Assembly: GCF_000311725.1 (NCBI RefSeq)
Contig: NZ_HE978511.1
Span: 387,498-451,497, forward strand
Length of the DNA stretch: 64,000 nucleotides
Origin: Robertmurraya massiliosenegalensis JC6
Lineage (GTDB): Bacteria; Bacillota; Bacilli; Bacillales; Cytobacillaceae
Direction: 5' to 3'
Part shown: one piece after another, positions 27,001 to 37,024 of the stretch
How the letters are laid out: each line of letters opens with the position of its first letter
Numbering within the stretch: the first letter of the stretch is position 1
Position numbers and translations under genes: made by a program
Notes under the pieces: model-generated
Seen by the model: only the letters and a program-made list of their open reading frames with translations
The model's database searches: none
What the model was told of the DNA's origin: nothing

Positions 27001-27780
27001 TTAATTTGTTCTAAGTTTGTCTAATTCAACAAGGAACTTATCATTTAATACTTTAATATACGTTCCCTTCATACCTAATGAGCGTGATTCAATAACTCCA
27101 GCACTTTCCAACTTACGCAGTGCATTGACGATGACTGAACGAGTAATTCCTACACGATCAGCAATTTTTGAAGCCACTAGCAAACCTTCATGACCATTTA
27201 ACTCTTCAAAAATATGCTCAATTGCTTCTAATTCACTATATGAGAGTGAGCTAATCGCCATTTGAACAACCGCTTTACTACGAGCTTCTTCTTCAATTTC
27301 TTCTGCTTTTTCACGAAGAATTTCCATTCCTACAACAGTAGCACCATATTCACCAAGGATTAAATCATCATCGTGAAATTGTTCCTGTAGACGAGCCAAG
27401 ATTAATGTACCTAGTCTCTCACCACCACCAATTATCGGAACAATTGTAGTTAAACCATTTTGAAATAATTCTTTATTTTCCACTGGAAAAGCAGTGTACT
27501 CACTATCAATATCAAGGTTTGAAGATGTTTCCTTAATGTTGAATAGATTGTTTGTATACTCTTCAGGAAATTGACGATCTTCAAGCATTTTAATCATACG
27601 GTCATTTTCAATCTTTTGATTTACCGCAAAACCTAAAAGTTTACCACGTCTGCTGACGATGAAGATATTCGCTTCAATTACTTCACTCAATGTTTCAGAC
27701 ATTTCTTTAAAGTTAACTGGCTTTCCTGCTGCTTTTTGTAGTAATGCGTTAATTTTTCTTGTTTTTGTTAATAAATCCAT
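27001..27780 (-). CDS. codY: Global nutritional regulator CodY
   Basis: CodY is a GTP- and branched-chain-amino-acid-responsive DNA-binding repressor of stationary-phase genes. In B. subtilis these include fla/che genes. The N-terminal GAF domain (about 1-155) begins [15 protein letters not shown]. The C-terminal winged helix-turn-helix includes [20 protein letters not shown] (about 202-221). The 259 residues equal the family norm. It is the last gene of xerC-hslV-hslU-codY, and AGGAGG lies upstream of the start. Confidence 0.98.
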   Translation of the reverse strand: MDLLTKTRKINALLQKAAGKPVNFKEMSETLSEVIEANIFIVSRRGKLLGFAVNQKIENDRMIKMLEDRQFPEEYTNNLFNIKETSSNLDIDSEYTAFPVENKELFQNGLTTIVPIIGGGERLGTLILARLQEQFHDDDLILGEYGATVVGMEILREKAEEIEEEARSKAVVQMAISSLSYSELEAIEHIFEELNGHEGLLVASKIADRVGITRSVIVNALRKLESAGVIESRSLGMKGTYIKVLNDKFLVELDKLRTN

Positions 27781-27889
27781 TGTTCTTCCTCCTATTTCCT
27801 TACAACCGTTGTTGCTTCGAAAATTTTAATATTCATTACATGATTTGTTTTTTTACAACTGATATGCGAGAACTTGTTCTCATACTTTC

Positions 27890-29299
27890 CTATAAAATAA
27901 ATTGGCTAAGATCTTTATTTTTGGAGATCGCACCTAATTTGTCTTCCACATATTGCGGTGTTATCGTCACCTTTTCCATCGTAATATCTGGAGCTTCAAA
28001 GGATAAATCCTCTAATAATTTTTCAAGGATGGTATGAAGACGTCTTGCCCCAATGTTATCAGTGTTTTGATTTACTTCGAATGCTACTTCTGCAATCTTA
28101 CGAATAGCATCGTCAGAAAATTCAATTTGTATACCTTCCGTTGCTAACAATGCTTCATATTGTTTAATTAATGCATTGTCAGGCTCGATCAAAATTTTAA
28201 AGAAATCTTCAACTGTTAGTTTTGTCAATTCCACACGAATCGGAAAACGTCCTTGAAGTTCAGGAATTAAATCTGAAGGTTTTGCGATATGAAACGCTCC
28301 AGCAGCCATGAATAAAATATGATCCGTCTTAACAGAGCCGTATTTTGTCACAACTGTCGAACCTTCTACAACTGGAAGAATATCTCTTTGAACACCTTCA
28401 CGAGATACATCTGCTGATGACCCACCTTGATTTTTACTCGCAATTTTATCAATTTCATCTATGAAGATGATTCCAGATTGCTCTGCTCTAAATACCGCTT
28501 CTTGCGTGACTTCATCCATATCAATAAGCTTTTGCGCTTCTTCATTGGTTAAAACGCTTCTTGCCTCTTTAACAGTGAGTTTACGCTTTTTCCTTTTTTT
28601 AGGCATAAGGCCACTCAAAGCGTCTTGCATATTCATGCCCATTTGCTCCATTCCGGAGCCCTGCAACATATCAAACATGGAAGGCTGTTGCTCTTCTACC
28701 TCAACAGTCACAACTTCGTTTTCCAAATCACCCAACGCAAGCTTTTCTCTGACAATTTTTCTTTTTTCTTGAATGCTGCTTTCTTCAGATGGATTTGTTT
28801 CTTGTTCTTGTTGGTCTGTTCCGCCACCAAAAAGCATTTCCAGCGGATTCTTATAACTACTTGTCTTTTTCGTTGAAGGAACTAATAGATCGATCAGTCT
28901 TCTATTAGCATTTTCCTCAGCTCGCTCTTTAACACTTAACATTTTTTCTTCTTTTATAAGTCTTACGGATGTTTCAACTAAATCTCGAACCATCGATTCA
29001 ACATCACGACCGACATAACCAACCTCAGTAAATTTTGTCGCTTCAACTTTCACAAATGGAGCTTGAACAAGCTTTGCCATTCTTCTAGCGATTTCAGTTT
29101 TACCAACCCCAGTTGGTCCAATCATTAAAATGTTTTTCGGATTTATTTCGTCTCGAAGCTTCTCGTCCAATAAACTGCGACGATAGCGATTTCTTAATGC
29201 TACCGCAACGGCTTTTTTTGCATCCTTTTGCCCGACTATGTATTGATCCAAACGTTCTACAATTTGCCTTGGAGTTAAGTTTTTTTCTTTTGACATCAT
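27890..29299 (-). CDS. hslU: ATP-dependent protease ATPase HslU (ClpY/CodX)
   Basis: HslU is the AAA+ unfoldase that feeds substrates to HslV. Walker [14 protein letters not shown] (about 58-70), Walker [11 protein letters not shown], sensor and C-terminal domains, and the family tail ending in hydrophobic residues (LSQFIL) are present. An acidic inserted I-domain lies between. The ATG at 29299 overlaps the hslV stop by 1 nt, with GGGGG 6 nt upstream; a second ATG follows it directly. The product is 469 residues. Confidence 0.97.
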   Translation of the reverse strand: MMSKEKNLTPRQIVERLDQYIVGQKDAKKAVAVALRNRYRRSLLDEKLRDEINPKNILMIGPTGVGKTEIARRMAKLVQAPFVKVEATKFTEVGYVGRDVESMVRDLVETSVRLIKEEKMLSVKERAEENANRRLIDLLVPSTKKTSSYKNPLEMLFGGGTDQQEQETNPSEESSIQEKRKIVREKLALGDLENEVVTVEVEEQQPSMFDMLQGSGMEQMGMNMQDALSGLMPKKRKKRKLTVKEARSVLTNEEAQKLIDMDEVTQEAVFRAEQSGIIFIDEIDKIASKNQGGSSADVSREGVQRDILPVVEGSTVVTKYGSVKTDHILFMAAGAFHIAKPSDLIPELQGRFPIRVELTKLTVEDFFKILIEPDNALIKQYEALLATEGIQIEFSDDAIRKIAEVAFEVNQNTDNIGARRLHTILEKLLEDLSFEAPDITMEKVTITPQYVEDKLGAISKNKDLSQFIL

Positions 29300-29850
29300 T
29301 ACATTCCCCCTAGCTCTTCAACAATTATATTTTCGTTCGTATACACACATATTTCAGCAGCAATTTCTAAAGCAGATTTAGCAATCTCTTTTGCAGTTAA
29401 GTGATCACCAGAATACCGTTTAAGTGCTCTACCAGCAGATAGGGCGTAATTCCCACCAGAGCCGATCGCCAACACACCATCATCTGGTTCAATTACTTCC
29501 CCTGTACCTGATACTAAAAGAATGCTATCCTCATTCATCACAATTAACATCGCTTCTAGTTGGCGTAACATCTTGTCACTTCTCCACTGTTTCGCTAACT
29601 CAACAGCAGCTCTTTGAAGATTCCCATTATACTCTTCTAGCTTACCTTCAAACATTTCAAAAAGGGTAAAGGCATCCGCCACTGAACCGGCAAACCCCGC
29701 AAGTACTTTGCCATTAAACAGTTTTCTAACTTTTCTTGCTGTGTGCTTCATCACAACCGCATTGCCAAATGTAACTTGACCATCTCCCGCCATTGCACAC
29801 TTGCCCTTATGTTGTACTGCGAAAATCGTGGTCGCATGAAATTGATTCAT
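29299..29850 (-). CDS. hslV: ATP-dependent protease peptidase HslV (ClpQ/CodW)
   Basis: HslV is the proteasome-beta-like peptidase of the HslUV complex. The [19 protein letters not shown] region aligns with the mature N terminus of E. coli HslV, placing the catalytic Thr at residue 7 after a MNQFHA leader. The start is firm, with AAGGAGG 7 nt upstream. The B. subtilis homologue was described as an N-terminal serine protease; there is no Ser in this leader. It has 183 residues and lies between xerC and hslU. Confidence 0.96.
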   Translation of the reverse strand: MNQFHATTIFAVQHKGKCAMAGDGQVTFGNAVVMKHTARKVRKLFNGKVLAGFAGSVADAFTLFEMFEGKLEEYNGNLQRAAVELAKQWRSDKMLRQLEAMLIVMNEDSILLVSGTGEVIEPDDGVLAIGSGGNYALSAGRALKRYSGDHLTAKEIAKSALEIAAEICVYTNENIIVEELGGM

Positions 29851-29873
29851 ACAGATTCCTCCTTTGTGGGACT

Positions 29874-30776
29874 CTAAGCCCTCGGATGATGTTCCATATA
29901 CGTCTTTTTCAGATAATCGTTTGTCACATGGGTATAAATTTGTGTTGATGACAAATTCGCATGTCCAAGTAGCTCTTGAACGGTCCTCATATCAGCGCCA
30001 TTGTTCAAGAGATGAGTTGCAAATGAATGTCGCAATTTATGCGGGTGTATTTTCCCGTGTAAGGATGATTTCTCAACAATACTGTTTAGAATTGTTCGCA
30101 AGCCTCGAGTCGTGAGTGGTCCACCGCGAAAGTTCACTAGTAGAACATCATGTGATTTCTTATGCTGTTTCATGATGGCTTCTCTGCCTTCTACTATGTA
30201 TCTTTTCAATGCCTCTTCAGCGAAACTACCGAAAGGAACGTATCGGTCTTTCCTTCCCTTTCCATGAACCAACAGCGTAGACAAATCCATATCTATGTCC
30301 TGCAAGCGAATACTACAGCATTCACTTACCCTAATTCCAGTTGCGTAAAGTAATTCAAGTATGGCTCTATTTCTTTGGCCTATCGGCTCACTAGTATCAC
30401 ACGCTTCGAAAAGTATCGACAATTCTTCTTCATAGAAAAAATTCGGCAATCTTTTTTCTATCTTTGGTATCGACACTGAAGCAAACGGGTTTTGTGAAAC
30501 TAGCTGTTCTCTTAGTAAAAATTTATAGAAGCTCCTTAAGCTAGATATTTTCCTAGCAACAGACTTTCTCGCAAGCTTTTGATTGAATAGTTTTGTTAAA
30601 AACAACCTTACGTCCGAATACTCAACTTGCTCAAAATCAGCGACAGATTGTTCAGACATGAACAATCGAAAATCTATGAGATCCCCATGATAGTACTCGA
30701 TTGTATACTGGGAATAGTTCTTCTCAACTTGTAGGTATTGTAAAAACAACTTCGTAGCAACCTCGTCTTTACCCAA
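29874..30776 (-). CDS. xerC: Tyrosine recombinase XerC (CodV)
   Basis: XerC resolves chromosome dimers at dif, together with XerD. The N-terminal SAM-like domain spans 1-100. The catalytic domain has Arg149, Lys173, the HxxR pair His246/Arg249, His272 and Tyr281 in STQIYTH. The 300 residues match B. subtilis CodV. The start is a TTG with GAGGTG 7 nt upstream. It heads the xerC-hslV-hslU-codY operon. In B. subtilis trmFO lies directly upstream, and here it does not. Confidence 0.97.
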   Translation of the reverse strand: MGKDEVATKLFLQYLQVEKNYSQYTIEYYHGDLIDFRLFMSEQSVADFEQVEYSDVRLFLTKLFNQKLARKSVARKISSLRSFYKFLLREQLVSQNPFASVSIPKIEKRLPNFFYEEELSILFEACDTSEPIGQRNRAILELLYATGIRVSECCSIRLQDIDMDLSTLLVHGKGRKDRYVPFGSFAEEALKRYIVEGREAIMKQHKKSHDVLLVNFRGGPLTTRGLRTILNSIVEKSSLHGKIHPHKLRHSFATHLLNNGADMRTVQELLGHANLSSTQIYTHVTNDYLKKTYMEHHPRA

Positions 30777-30810
30777 CTTTATTCACCTCACAGGGCATAG
30801 CTATTCAATA

Positions 30811-30839
30811 TTATCACAAGAATAAAACGCACGCAAGGA
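30811..30839 (-). promoter_or_regulatory. Possible promoter upstream of xerC
   Basis: On the minus strand TTGCGT, a 17-nt spacer and TAATAT lie about 35 nt before the xerC start. The hexamers match consensus only at 3 and 4 positions, so this is weak. Some promoter is expected here because the topA terminator lies just upstream. Confidence 0.3.
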
Positions 30840-30989
30840 AATTTACAAATTTTTCACAAAGTTCTGAATTGTCCTTCGTGTTTCTAAATAACATGCTTCC
30901 TATTCCTTATTTTGCGATTCCTTCTGCATTTTATAATACGTTTGAAAAAGAATAAAGTTTCAAGTAATTTCTTTAATTACACGCATGTA

Positions 30990-31015
30990 AAAGAGTGAGC
31001 AGCTGCTCACTCTTT
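30990..31015 (-). terminator. Bidirectional terminator at the end of topA
   Basis: A perfect palindrome AAAGAGTGAGCAG followed by its exact complement (13-bp arms, centred at 31002/31003) overlaps the topA stop codon. On the minus strand it ends in a short T run. The 237-bp gap from topA to xerC contains no other gene. Confidence 0.8.
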
Positions 31016-33092
31016 AGCTTTGAGGCTCTTCCTTATAGTCGCAATTGACACATTGAACTTGAATTCCTTTTTTCAGCTTTTTCTCCACTAAGAGGCTTTC
31101 GCATTTCGGACAGCTCCGCGGCAGCGGTTTATCCCAAGAAATAAAGTCACATTCAGGAAAACGATCACAGCCATAAAATATTCGGCGTTTTTTACTTTTT
31201 CTTTCAATGATATTTCCTTCGCTGCATTTCGGACATTTGACTCCAATTTCTTTGACAATTGGTTTCGTATTGCGGCAATCTGGAAAGTTACTACACGCCA
31301 TAAATTTACCATAGCGTCCCATTTTAAATACCATTGGGCTCCCGCACTCCGTACAATCTTCCCCAGCAGGCTCGTCTTTAATCTCCACCTCAGCCATTTC
31401 TTTTTCAGCCTTTTCTAACTGCTTTTCAAAGCCTTGGTAGAAATCATCAATGATTTTAACCCACTTTGTCTTTCCCTCTTCCACATAATCGAGGTCCTGC
31501 TCCATTTTCGCAGTAAATTCAACATCGAGAATTTCTGGGAAAAACTCCATGATCAATTGTAAGACAATTTCTCCTAACTCAGTTGGGATAAAACGCTTAT
31601 TATCAAGCGCTACATAGCCTCGCTTTTGAATCGTATCCAAAGTTGGTGCAAAAGTAGATGGTCGACCAATTCCGAGCTCCTCTAACGTTCGGACTAAGCG
31701 AGCCTCCGTGTATCTTGGTGGCGGTTGGGTGAAATGCTGCTTCGGTTCAATATCCTTTTTCAGCACTTCGTCTCCTTCTTGAAGATCTGGAAGCATATTG
31801 TTCTTAGTATCATCCGTTTGATCATCTGATCCTTCAACGTATACCTTCATAAATCCAGGGAACTTTACTTTTGAACCAGTTGCTCGGAAGATGACATCCC
31901 CGTTTTTCAAATCAACACTCATCGTATCCATGACTGCCGGAGCCATTTGACTGGCAACAAAGCGCTCCCATATAAGACGATATAATCTTAATTGATCACG
32001 GGATAAATACTCCTTCATCGTACTTGGTTCACGAAGTGTGCTAGTCGGCCTGATCGCTTCATGGGCATCTTGAGCATTTGAATTTTTCTTTTCTTTCCGT
32101 TTCTCCGTTTGTAGAAACGAATCCCCATATGTGGATTGAATATATTCTGCTGCTTCATTTTGAGCCAGTTCCGAAATTCTCGTTGAATCCGTTCTCATAT
32201 ATGTAATTAAACCAACTGTACCCTCTTTACCCAAATCAATTCCTTCATATAATTGCTGGGCAAGCATCATCGTTTTCTTTGCTCGGAAATTTAATTTACG
32301 CGCAGCCTCTTGTTGTAAAGATGATGTTGTAAAAGGTGCTGCAGGATTTCTTTTTCTTTCTTTTTTTGTCACCGAGGTTACGGTAAACTTATTCCCTTTT
32401 ACTTGTTTTAAAATGGCCTTTACATCTTCTTCAGACTTCAGTTCGACTTTTTCTTTTAGAACTCCGTAGAAACTAGCATCAAAAGAATCTTTACCTTTTA
32501 AAAACTGAGCATCGATCGACCAATACTCTTCCGGGACAAATTCTTGAATTTCTCTTTCTCTATCCATAATGAGTCGGACGGCAACAGATTGCACTCTACC
32601 GGCACTCAAGCCCTTTTTGACCTTTTTCCAAAGGAGTGGGCTAATATTGTAGCCAACAAGACGATCAAGAATTCTTCGTGCCTGCTGAGCATCGACAAGA
32701 TCCATATTAATCGGACGCGGATGTTTAAAGGACTCCTTAATGGCATCCTTTGTTATTTCATTAAACACCACTCGACAGTCAGAATGGATATCCATATCTA
32801 AACTATGTGCTAAATGCCAAGCAATTGCTTCTCCTTCACGATCCGGGTCAGCTGCGAGATAAATTTTCTTGGCTCTTTTAGCCGCAGTCTTTAACTCTTT
32901 CAAAATTGGCCCTTTACCACGTATCGTAATATACTTCGGTTCGTAATTATTCTCAACGTCAACACCCGTCTGGCTCTTTGGTAGGTCTCGAATATGACCC
33001 ATCGACGCTTTTACTTTATATTTTTTTCCTAAATACTTCTCAATCGTCTTCGCCTTTGCCGGCGACTCAACGATCACAAGAAAATCAGACAT
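31014..33092 (-). CDS. topA: DNA topoisomerase I
   Basis: TopA relaxes negative supercoils by transient single-strand cleavage. The N-terminal Toprim domain ([15 protein letters not shown], acidic [15 protein letters not shown]), the active-site Tyr in [13 protein letters not shown], and two or three C-terminal zinc ribbons ([21 protein letters not shown]) are visible. The ATG at 33092 is used, with AAGGAGG 7 nt upstream; a TTG one codon earlier is too close. The 692 residues match B. subtilis TopA. Confidence 0.98.
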   Translation of the reverse strand: MSDFLVIVESPAKAKTIEKYLGKKYKVKASMGHIRDLPKSQTGVDVENNYEPKYITIRGKGPILKELKTAAKRAKKIYLAADPDREGEAIAWHLAHSLDMDIHSDCRVVFNEITKDAIKESFKHPRPINMDLVDAQQARRILDRLVGYNISPLLWKKVKKGLSAGRVQSVAVRLIMDREREIQEFVPEEYWSIDAQFLKGKDSFDASFYGVLKEKVELKSEEDVKAILKQVKGNKFTVTSVTKKERKRNPAAPFTTSSLQQEAARKLNFRAKKTMMLAQQLYEGIDLGKEGTVGLITYMRTDSTRISELAQNEAAEYIQSTYGDSFLQTEKRKEKKNSNAQDAHEAIRPTSTLREPSTMKEYLSRDQLRLYRLIWERFVASQMAPAVMDTMSVDLKNGDVIFRATGSKVKFPGFMKVYVEGSDDQTDDTKNNMLPDLQEGDEVLKKDIEPKQHFTQPPPRYTEARLVRTLEELGIGRPSTFAPTLDTIQKRGYVALDNKRFIPTELGEIVLQLIMEFFPEILDVEFTAKMEQDLDYVEEGKTKWVKIIDDFYQGFEKQLEKAEKEMAEVEIKDEPAGEDCTECGSPMVFKMGRYGKFMACSNFPDCRNTKPIVKEIGVKCPKCSEGNIIERKSKKRRIFYGCDRFPECDFISWDKPLPRSCPKCESLLVEKKLKKGIQVQCVNCDYKEEPQS

Positions 33093-33443
33093 CAATTGTC
33101 CTCCTTAAGAGGGTATTATATTAAACGATGGACTGTTTGTCCTTTAAAAAGGTTCAATGTTAATCATCCCATTTATCAGCATTTCCCATCAAAAACATAC
33201 ATCAAATCGTTTATTCTTATTTTTTAAATATTCACTATTATTAAACAGATAAATAGTGGTTGTCAAGGAAAGTGTGTCTTTACGTGATAAAAACTTAACA
33301 TAAAATATGTAACACCTGATGCAAAATGTATACCAGTTTTAAGATAATTTCAACCTTTTTTCGAAAAATTTATTATTTTGTTCACTTTATCGAAGAGGTT
33401 TATGAAAGATTTAGGTCTATTTTCACAGTAAATGACTGTGAGT
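33093..33443. other. Intergenic region between dprA and topA
   Basis: 351 bp without a gene. It contains the topA promoter (33237-33266) and a small hairpin just after dprA (TCACAGT 33423-33429 with ACTGTGA 33435-33441). That hairpin has no T tract on the minus strand, so dprA termination here is uncertain. The rest is AT-rich and I see nothing else in it. Confidence 0.5.
33237..33266 (-). promoter_or_regulatory. Sigma-A promoter of topA
   Basis: On the minus strand a perfect TTGACA (33261-33266) is followed by an 18-nt spacer and AATAAT (33237-33242); shifting one base gives 17 nt and TAATAA. It predicts a leader of about 140 nt before topA. Confidence 0.6.
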
Positions 33444-34304
33444 TTAGTAATAAAGTTCATTCAATATATCTTCCCCATTAAACACTAGTTTGGCCCCTTG
33501 CTGAATGAGTTCATTCGCCCCAACTGAATTCGCATTAAAAATGTTTCCCGGGAGGGCAAATACTTCTCTCCCTTCATTTACTGCTAAATTGGCTGTAATA
33601 AGAGAACCGCTTTGTTTTTTAGCTTCAACGATAAAAGTTCCATTACTCATCCCACTAATAATACGGTTTCTCATTGGAAATTGCCATCTAGAAGGCATCG
33701 TATTAGGCGGATATTCTGATAAAACGAGCTGTTCTCTCATCATTTTTATCCCCAACTCTTTATTCGTCTTCGGGTAAATATGAAATAGGCCCCCTGCGAT
33801 TACGGCAATGGTTTGCCCACCGAGACGAATCGCTGTCTCATGAGCATGTGTATCAATTCCAGTTGCTAAACCACTTACGATCACAACTCCACTTTTTATT
33901 AATGAAGGAAAAATAGATTCGATCGCTTTTTTTCCATATTCAGTTGCATTCCTTGAACCTACAACTGCTAGTTTTAGAGGCTGATTTAACAATTCCATAT
34001 TCCCTTTTCCGTACAAAACCCACGGCGGCTCGTATGTTTCTTTTAAAAACGCGGGATATTCCTTATCAAAAATCGTCATAATATGGATTTGATTTAATTC
34101 ATACTGATGGATTTGTTCGCGAATGGAATGAGAGTGAAGGTCTTGAAGGAGTTTTTCATTTACGTGGGGAAGATAGGAAGGGATCTTATTTTGCTCAAAA
34201 AGGGTTGCAAGCTCAGGGTCATGCTTTAAGAGATGATAAATCGTTTTCCAGCCGACTCCTCTACAATGGTGTAAAGAGACAAGCCTTAGTTTAAATTCAT
34301 CCAT
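33444..34304 (-). CDS. dprA: DNA processing protein DprA (Smf)
   Basis: DprA loads RecA on incoming single-stranded DNA during natural transformation. The Rossmann-like core holds AVVGSRNATEYG, VSGLATGIDTHAHETAI, GGLFHIYPKTN and FPMRNRIISGMS, and the family ending with ALPGNIFNANSVGANELIQQGA is intact. The start is the ATG at 34304, 9 nt after AAGGAGG, which sits inside the longer frame. At 286 residues it appears full length. It lies between topA and sucD, as in B. subtilis. Confidence 0.97.
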   Translation of the reverse strand: MDEFKLRLVSLHHCRGVGWKTIYHLLKHDPELATLFEQNKIPSYLPHVNEKLLQDLHSHSIREQIHQYELNQIHIMTIFDKEYPAFLKETYEPPWVLYGKGNMELLNQPLKLAVVGSRNATEYGKKAIESIFPSLIKSGVVIVSGLATGIDTHAHETAIRLGGQTIAVIAGGLFHIYPKTNKELGIKMMREQLVLSEYPPNTMPSRWQFPMRNRIISGMSNGTFIVEAKKQSGSLITANLAVNEGREVFALPGNIFNANSVGANELIQQGAKLVFNGEDILNELYY

Positions 34305-34332
34305 TATTTTTTTCCTCCTTAATATAATATAA

Positions 34333-34360
34333 AAGTTAGCCCCTAAAAAGGGACTAACTT
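34333..34360 (-). terminator. Intrinsic terminator after sucD
   Basis: AAGTTAGCCCCT and AGGGACTAACTT form a stem with one G-U-type mismatch position and an AAAA loop. On the minus strand it ends in TTTTATATT. It separates sucCD from dprA. Confidence 0.85.
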
Positions 34361-34371
34361 GGATCACTTAA

Positions 34372-35274
34372 TTAATGTGTTTTACAACTTTCGTAGAGAC
34401 CCTTTTCTTTTAAAACTTTGATCAAGGTTTCACCCATGACTGAAGGGGTGTCTGCAACGGCAATTCCACACTCATTCATGACACGAATTTTTTCATCTGC
34501 TGTACCTTTACCACCAGAGATAATCGCACCAGCATGGCCCATACGCTTACCTGGAGGTGCAGTACGTCCACCGATAAAGCCAACAACAGGCTTTGTCATG
34601 TTTGCTTTCACCCATTCGGCAGCCTCTTCTTCAGCCGTACCACCAATTTCTCCAATCATGATGACAGCATAAGTCTCAGGATCTTCATTGAATGCTGTTA
34701 ATACATCAATAAAGTTTGTTCCATTAACTGGATCTCCACCAATTCCAACAGCTGTCGTTTGACCGATTCCAGCTTCTGTTAATTGATGAACCGCTTCATA
34801 TGTTAATGTACCAGAGCGAGAAACTACACCTACATGACCTTTTTTATGAATGTAACCTGGCATAATGCCAATTTTACACTCATCTGCTGTGATCACACCT
34901 GGGCAGTTTGGTCCAACAAGGCGAGTTTTCTTTCCTTCCATATAACGTTTCACTTTTACCATATCTAATACCGGAATATGTTCCGTAATACAGATCGCAA
35001 GCTCAAGCTCAGCATCCACTGCTTCAAGAATAGCATCTGCCGCAAAAGGAGCAGGTACGTAAATTACTGACGCTGTCGCACCTGTAGCGTCCACTGCTTC
35101 CTTGACTGTATTAAACACAGGTACTCCTTCCACCTCCATGCCGCCTTTACCAGGTGAAGTTCCCCCTACAATCTTCGTACCATATTCAAGCATTTGTTTT
35201 GTATGAAATAGGGCTGTTGAGCCTGTAATCCCTTGTACGATTACTTTTGTATCTTTATTAATAAATACACTCAC
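34372..35274 (-). CDS. sucD: Succinate-CoA ligase, alpha subunit
   Basis: SucD carries the CoA-binding domain and the phospho-histidine of succinyl-CoA synthetase in the TCA cycle. The N-terminal [21 protein letters not shown], the GPNCPGVI motif and the active-site [17 protein letters not shown] are present. The start is GTG at 35274 (product begins MSVFINKD), with AAAGGAGATAAG upstream. The longer frame adds 21 residues not seen in the family. The product is 300 residues, the usual length. Confidence 0.97.
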   Translation of the reverse strand: MSVFINKDTKVIVQGITGSTALFHTKQMLEYGTKIVGGTSPGKGGMEVEGVPVFNTVKEAVDATGATASVIYVPAPFAADAILEAVDAELELAICITEHIPVLDMVKVKRYMEGKKTRLVGPNCPGVITADECKIGIMPGYIHKKGHVGVVSRSGTLTYEAVHQLTEAGIGQTTAVGIGGDPVNGTNFIDVLTAFNEDPETYAVIMIGEIGGTAEEEAAEWVKANMTKPVVGFIGGRTAPPGKRMGHAGAIISGGKGTADEKIRVMNECGIAVADTPSVMGETLIKVLKEKGLYESCKTH

Positions 35275-35359
35275 GAGACTTATCTCCTTTCTGATATATG
35301 TAATCCGACTTCTAGAGTCATTCACATATGTGGTCAATCCAACATTGATAAAATGGTTG

Positions 35360-36520
35360 TTATCCTACTAAACTAACAATTTTCTGTGCACCGTCAGCCA
35401 TAGAATCAGCAGAAATGATATCAATATCTGATTCAGCAAGGATTTTCTTGCCAATTTCTACATTTGTACCTTCAAGACGAACGACTAATGGCACACTAAG
35501 TCCTACTTGCTTCGCTGCCTCAACAACACCAGTAGCGATGACATCACATTTCATAATACCGCCAAAAATATTAACAAAAATACCTTTTACATTTTGATCA
35601 GAAAGGATGATTTTAAATGCTTCGGTCACTTTTTCAGCTGTTGCACCGCCCCCAACATCAAGGAAGTTAGCCGGTTCTCCACCATAGTGTTTAACGATAT
35701 CCATCGTAGCCATAGCAAGACCTGCACCGTTAACCATACAGCCGATATTACCATCTAGTGAAATATAGCTTAAGTCATATTTAGATGCTTCGATTTCCTT
35801 CGCATCTTCTTCTTCAAGATCGCGGTATGCCAAAACATCTTTTCTACGATAAAGCGCATTTGAATCAAAATTCAATTTCGCATCCAATGCCATAACATCC
35901 CCGTCTCCCGTGACGACAAGCGGGTTAATTTCGGCAATGGAGCAGTCTTTTTCAATATATGCTTGATAAAGACCCATCATAAATTTAACGGCCTTATTCA
36001 CCAATTCCTTTGGAATATTGATATTGAAAGCAATTCTTCTTGCTTGGAATGGCTGCAGGCCGACAACTGGATCGATCTCTTCTTTGAAAATCTTTTCTGG
36101 AGTATTCTCTGCAACTTCTTCAATTTCTGTTCCACCTTCTTCAGAAGCCATTAGAACAACACGAGAAGTGGCCCGATCTAAAACTAGACCCACATAGTAC
36201 TCCTTCTTAATATCGCAGCCTTCTTCAATTAATAAGCGTTTTACTTCCTTCCCCTCAGGGCCTGTTTGATGTGTGACAAGAGTCTTGCCGAGTATTTCGC
36301 TAGCATATGTACGAACCTCATCTAAGTTCTTGGCAACTTTTACACCGCCTGCTTTGCCTCGTCCCCCAGCATGAATTTGTGCTTTAACGACACAAATTTC
36401 TGTTCCTAGTTCTTTTGCTGCACTGACAGCTTCTTCCACCGTGAAAGCCACTTTTCCGTTAGGAACGGATACCCCAAAGCTTTTGAGGATTTCCTTACCT
36501 TGGTACTCGTGAATATTCAT
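35360..36520 (-). CDS. sucC: Succinate-CoA ligase, beta subunit
   Basis: SucC is the ATP-grasp, nucleotide-specificity subunit that pairs with SucD. It starts [17 protein letters not shown], has [16 protein letters not shown] in the nucleotide-binding region, and has [15 protein letters not shown] near the C terminus. The 386 residues match B. subtilis SucC. AAGGAGG lies upstream of the ATG. The 5-prime leader has a predicted stem-loop. Confidence 0.98.
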   Translation of the reverse strand: MNIHEYQGKEILKSFGVSVPNGKVAFTVEEAVSAAKELGTEICVVKAQIHAGGRGKAGGVKVAKNLDEVRTYASEILGKTLVTHQTGPEGKEVKRLLIEEGCDIKKEYYVGLVLDRATSRVVLMASEEGGTEIEEVAENTPEKIFKEEIDPVVGLQPFQARRIAFNINIPKELVNKAVKFMMGLYQAYIEKDCSIAEINPLVVTGDGDVMALDAKLNFDSNALYRRKDVLAYRDLEEEDAKEIEASKYDLSYISLDGNIGCMVNGAGLAMATMDIVKHYGGEPANFLDVGGGATAEKVTEAFKIILSDQNVKGIFVNIFGGIMKCDVIATGVVEAAKQVGLSVPLVVRLEGTNVEIGKKILAESDIDIISADSMADGAQKIVSLVG

Positions 36521-36540
36521 TTCCCATCCTCCTTATGGTT

Positions 36541-36577
36541 GTAAAAGGATCTTAGATGACAACTTGCGACCTTTTAC
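36541..36577 (-). promoter_or_regulatory. Inverted repeat in the sucC leader
   Basis: GTAAAAGG (36541-36548) and CCTTTTAC (36570-36577) form an 8-bp stem with a 21-nt loop, ending 20 nt before the sucC start and next to its ribosome site. It could affect translation of sucC. No function is known. Confidence 0.35.
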
Positions 36578-36709
36578 TTACACCTTCTAAAACTAGACTG
36601 CGCTTTCATTTTATAAGACTGAAAATAAGTTGTCTACCATTATGCCAAAAATAATAATTTTCTTTCTATTAACGAACAAAGAATCAAGGTTAAATTCTTC
36701 ATTTTTCTA

Positions 36710-37024
36710 TCATTCACCTTTATGTCTAGAAGAAGAGTTTTCCTTCCTCCCAGCCTCTTGATTGGTTTTATAAATAAAGGCAAACACTTCTGCTACCGCT
36801 TGATACAGCTCTTCAGGAATGGTTTCATCAATATTTAGTTTACTTAACAATTCAACAAGAGCCGCATCTTCTTGAATGGGAACTTCGTTTTTTGCTGCCT
36901 CTTCTAAAATATTGGAAGCAATTATTCCTTTCCCCTTTGCTAGCACTCTTGGGGCTTCTCCTTTTTCAACATCATACCCTAAAGCGATTGCTTCTTTTCT
37001 TTTTTCCTTTTTTTCTTGCTTCAT
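36710..37024 (-). CDS. ylqH: FlhB C-terminal-like protein YlqH (FlhX-type)
   Basis: The 104 residues resemble the cytoplasmic domain of FlhB/EscU after its cleavage site: AIALGYDVEKGEAPRVLAKGKGIIASNILEEA and IPEELYQAVAEVFAFIYK. No membrane segment and no NPTH are present, so it corresponds to the cleaved C-terminal fragment. In other bacteria such FlhX proteins can replace that part of FlhB; that role here is inferred. It overlaps ylqG by 4 nt. The product has a charged, Ser-rich tail. Confidence 0.9.
   Translation of the reverse strand: MKQEKKEKRKEAIALGYDVEKGEAPRVLAKGKGIIASNILEEAAKNEVPIQEDAALVELLSKLNIDETIPEELYQAVAEVFAFIYKTNQEAGRKENSSSRHKGE

Noticed and set aside
27868-27881. LexA (SOS) box between hslU and codY
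   Set aside because: The half-sites GAAC and GTTC are separated by 2 bp, while the Bacillus box needs 4.
33423-33441. Terminator after dprA
   Set aside because: The 7-bp stem has a 5-nt loop but no T tract on either strand close enough to be convincing.
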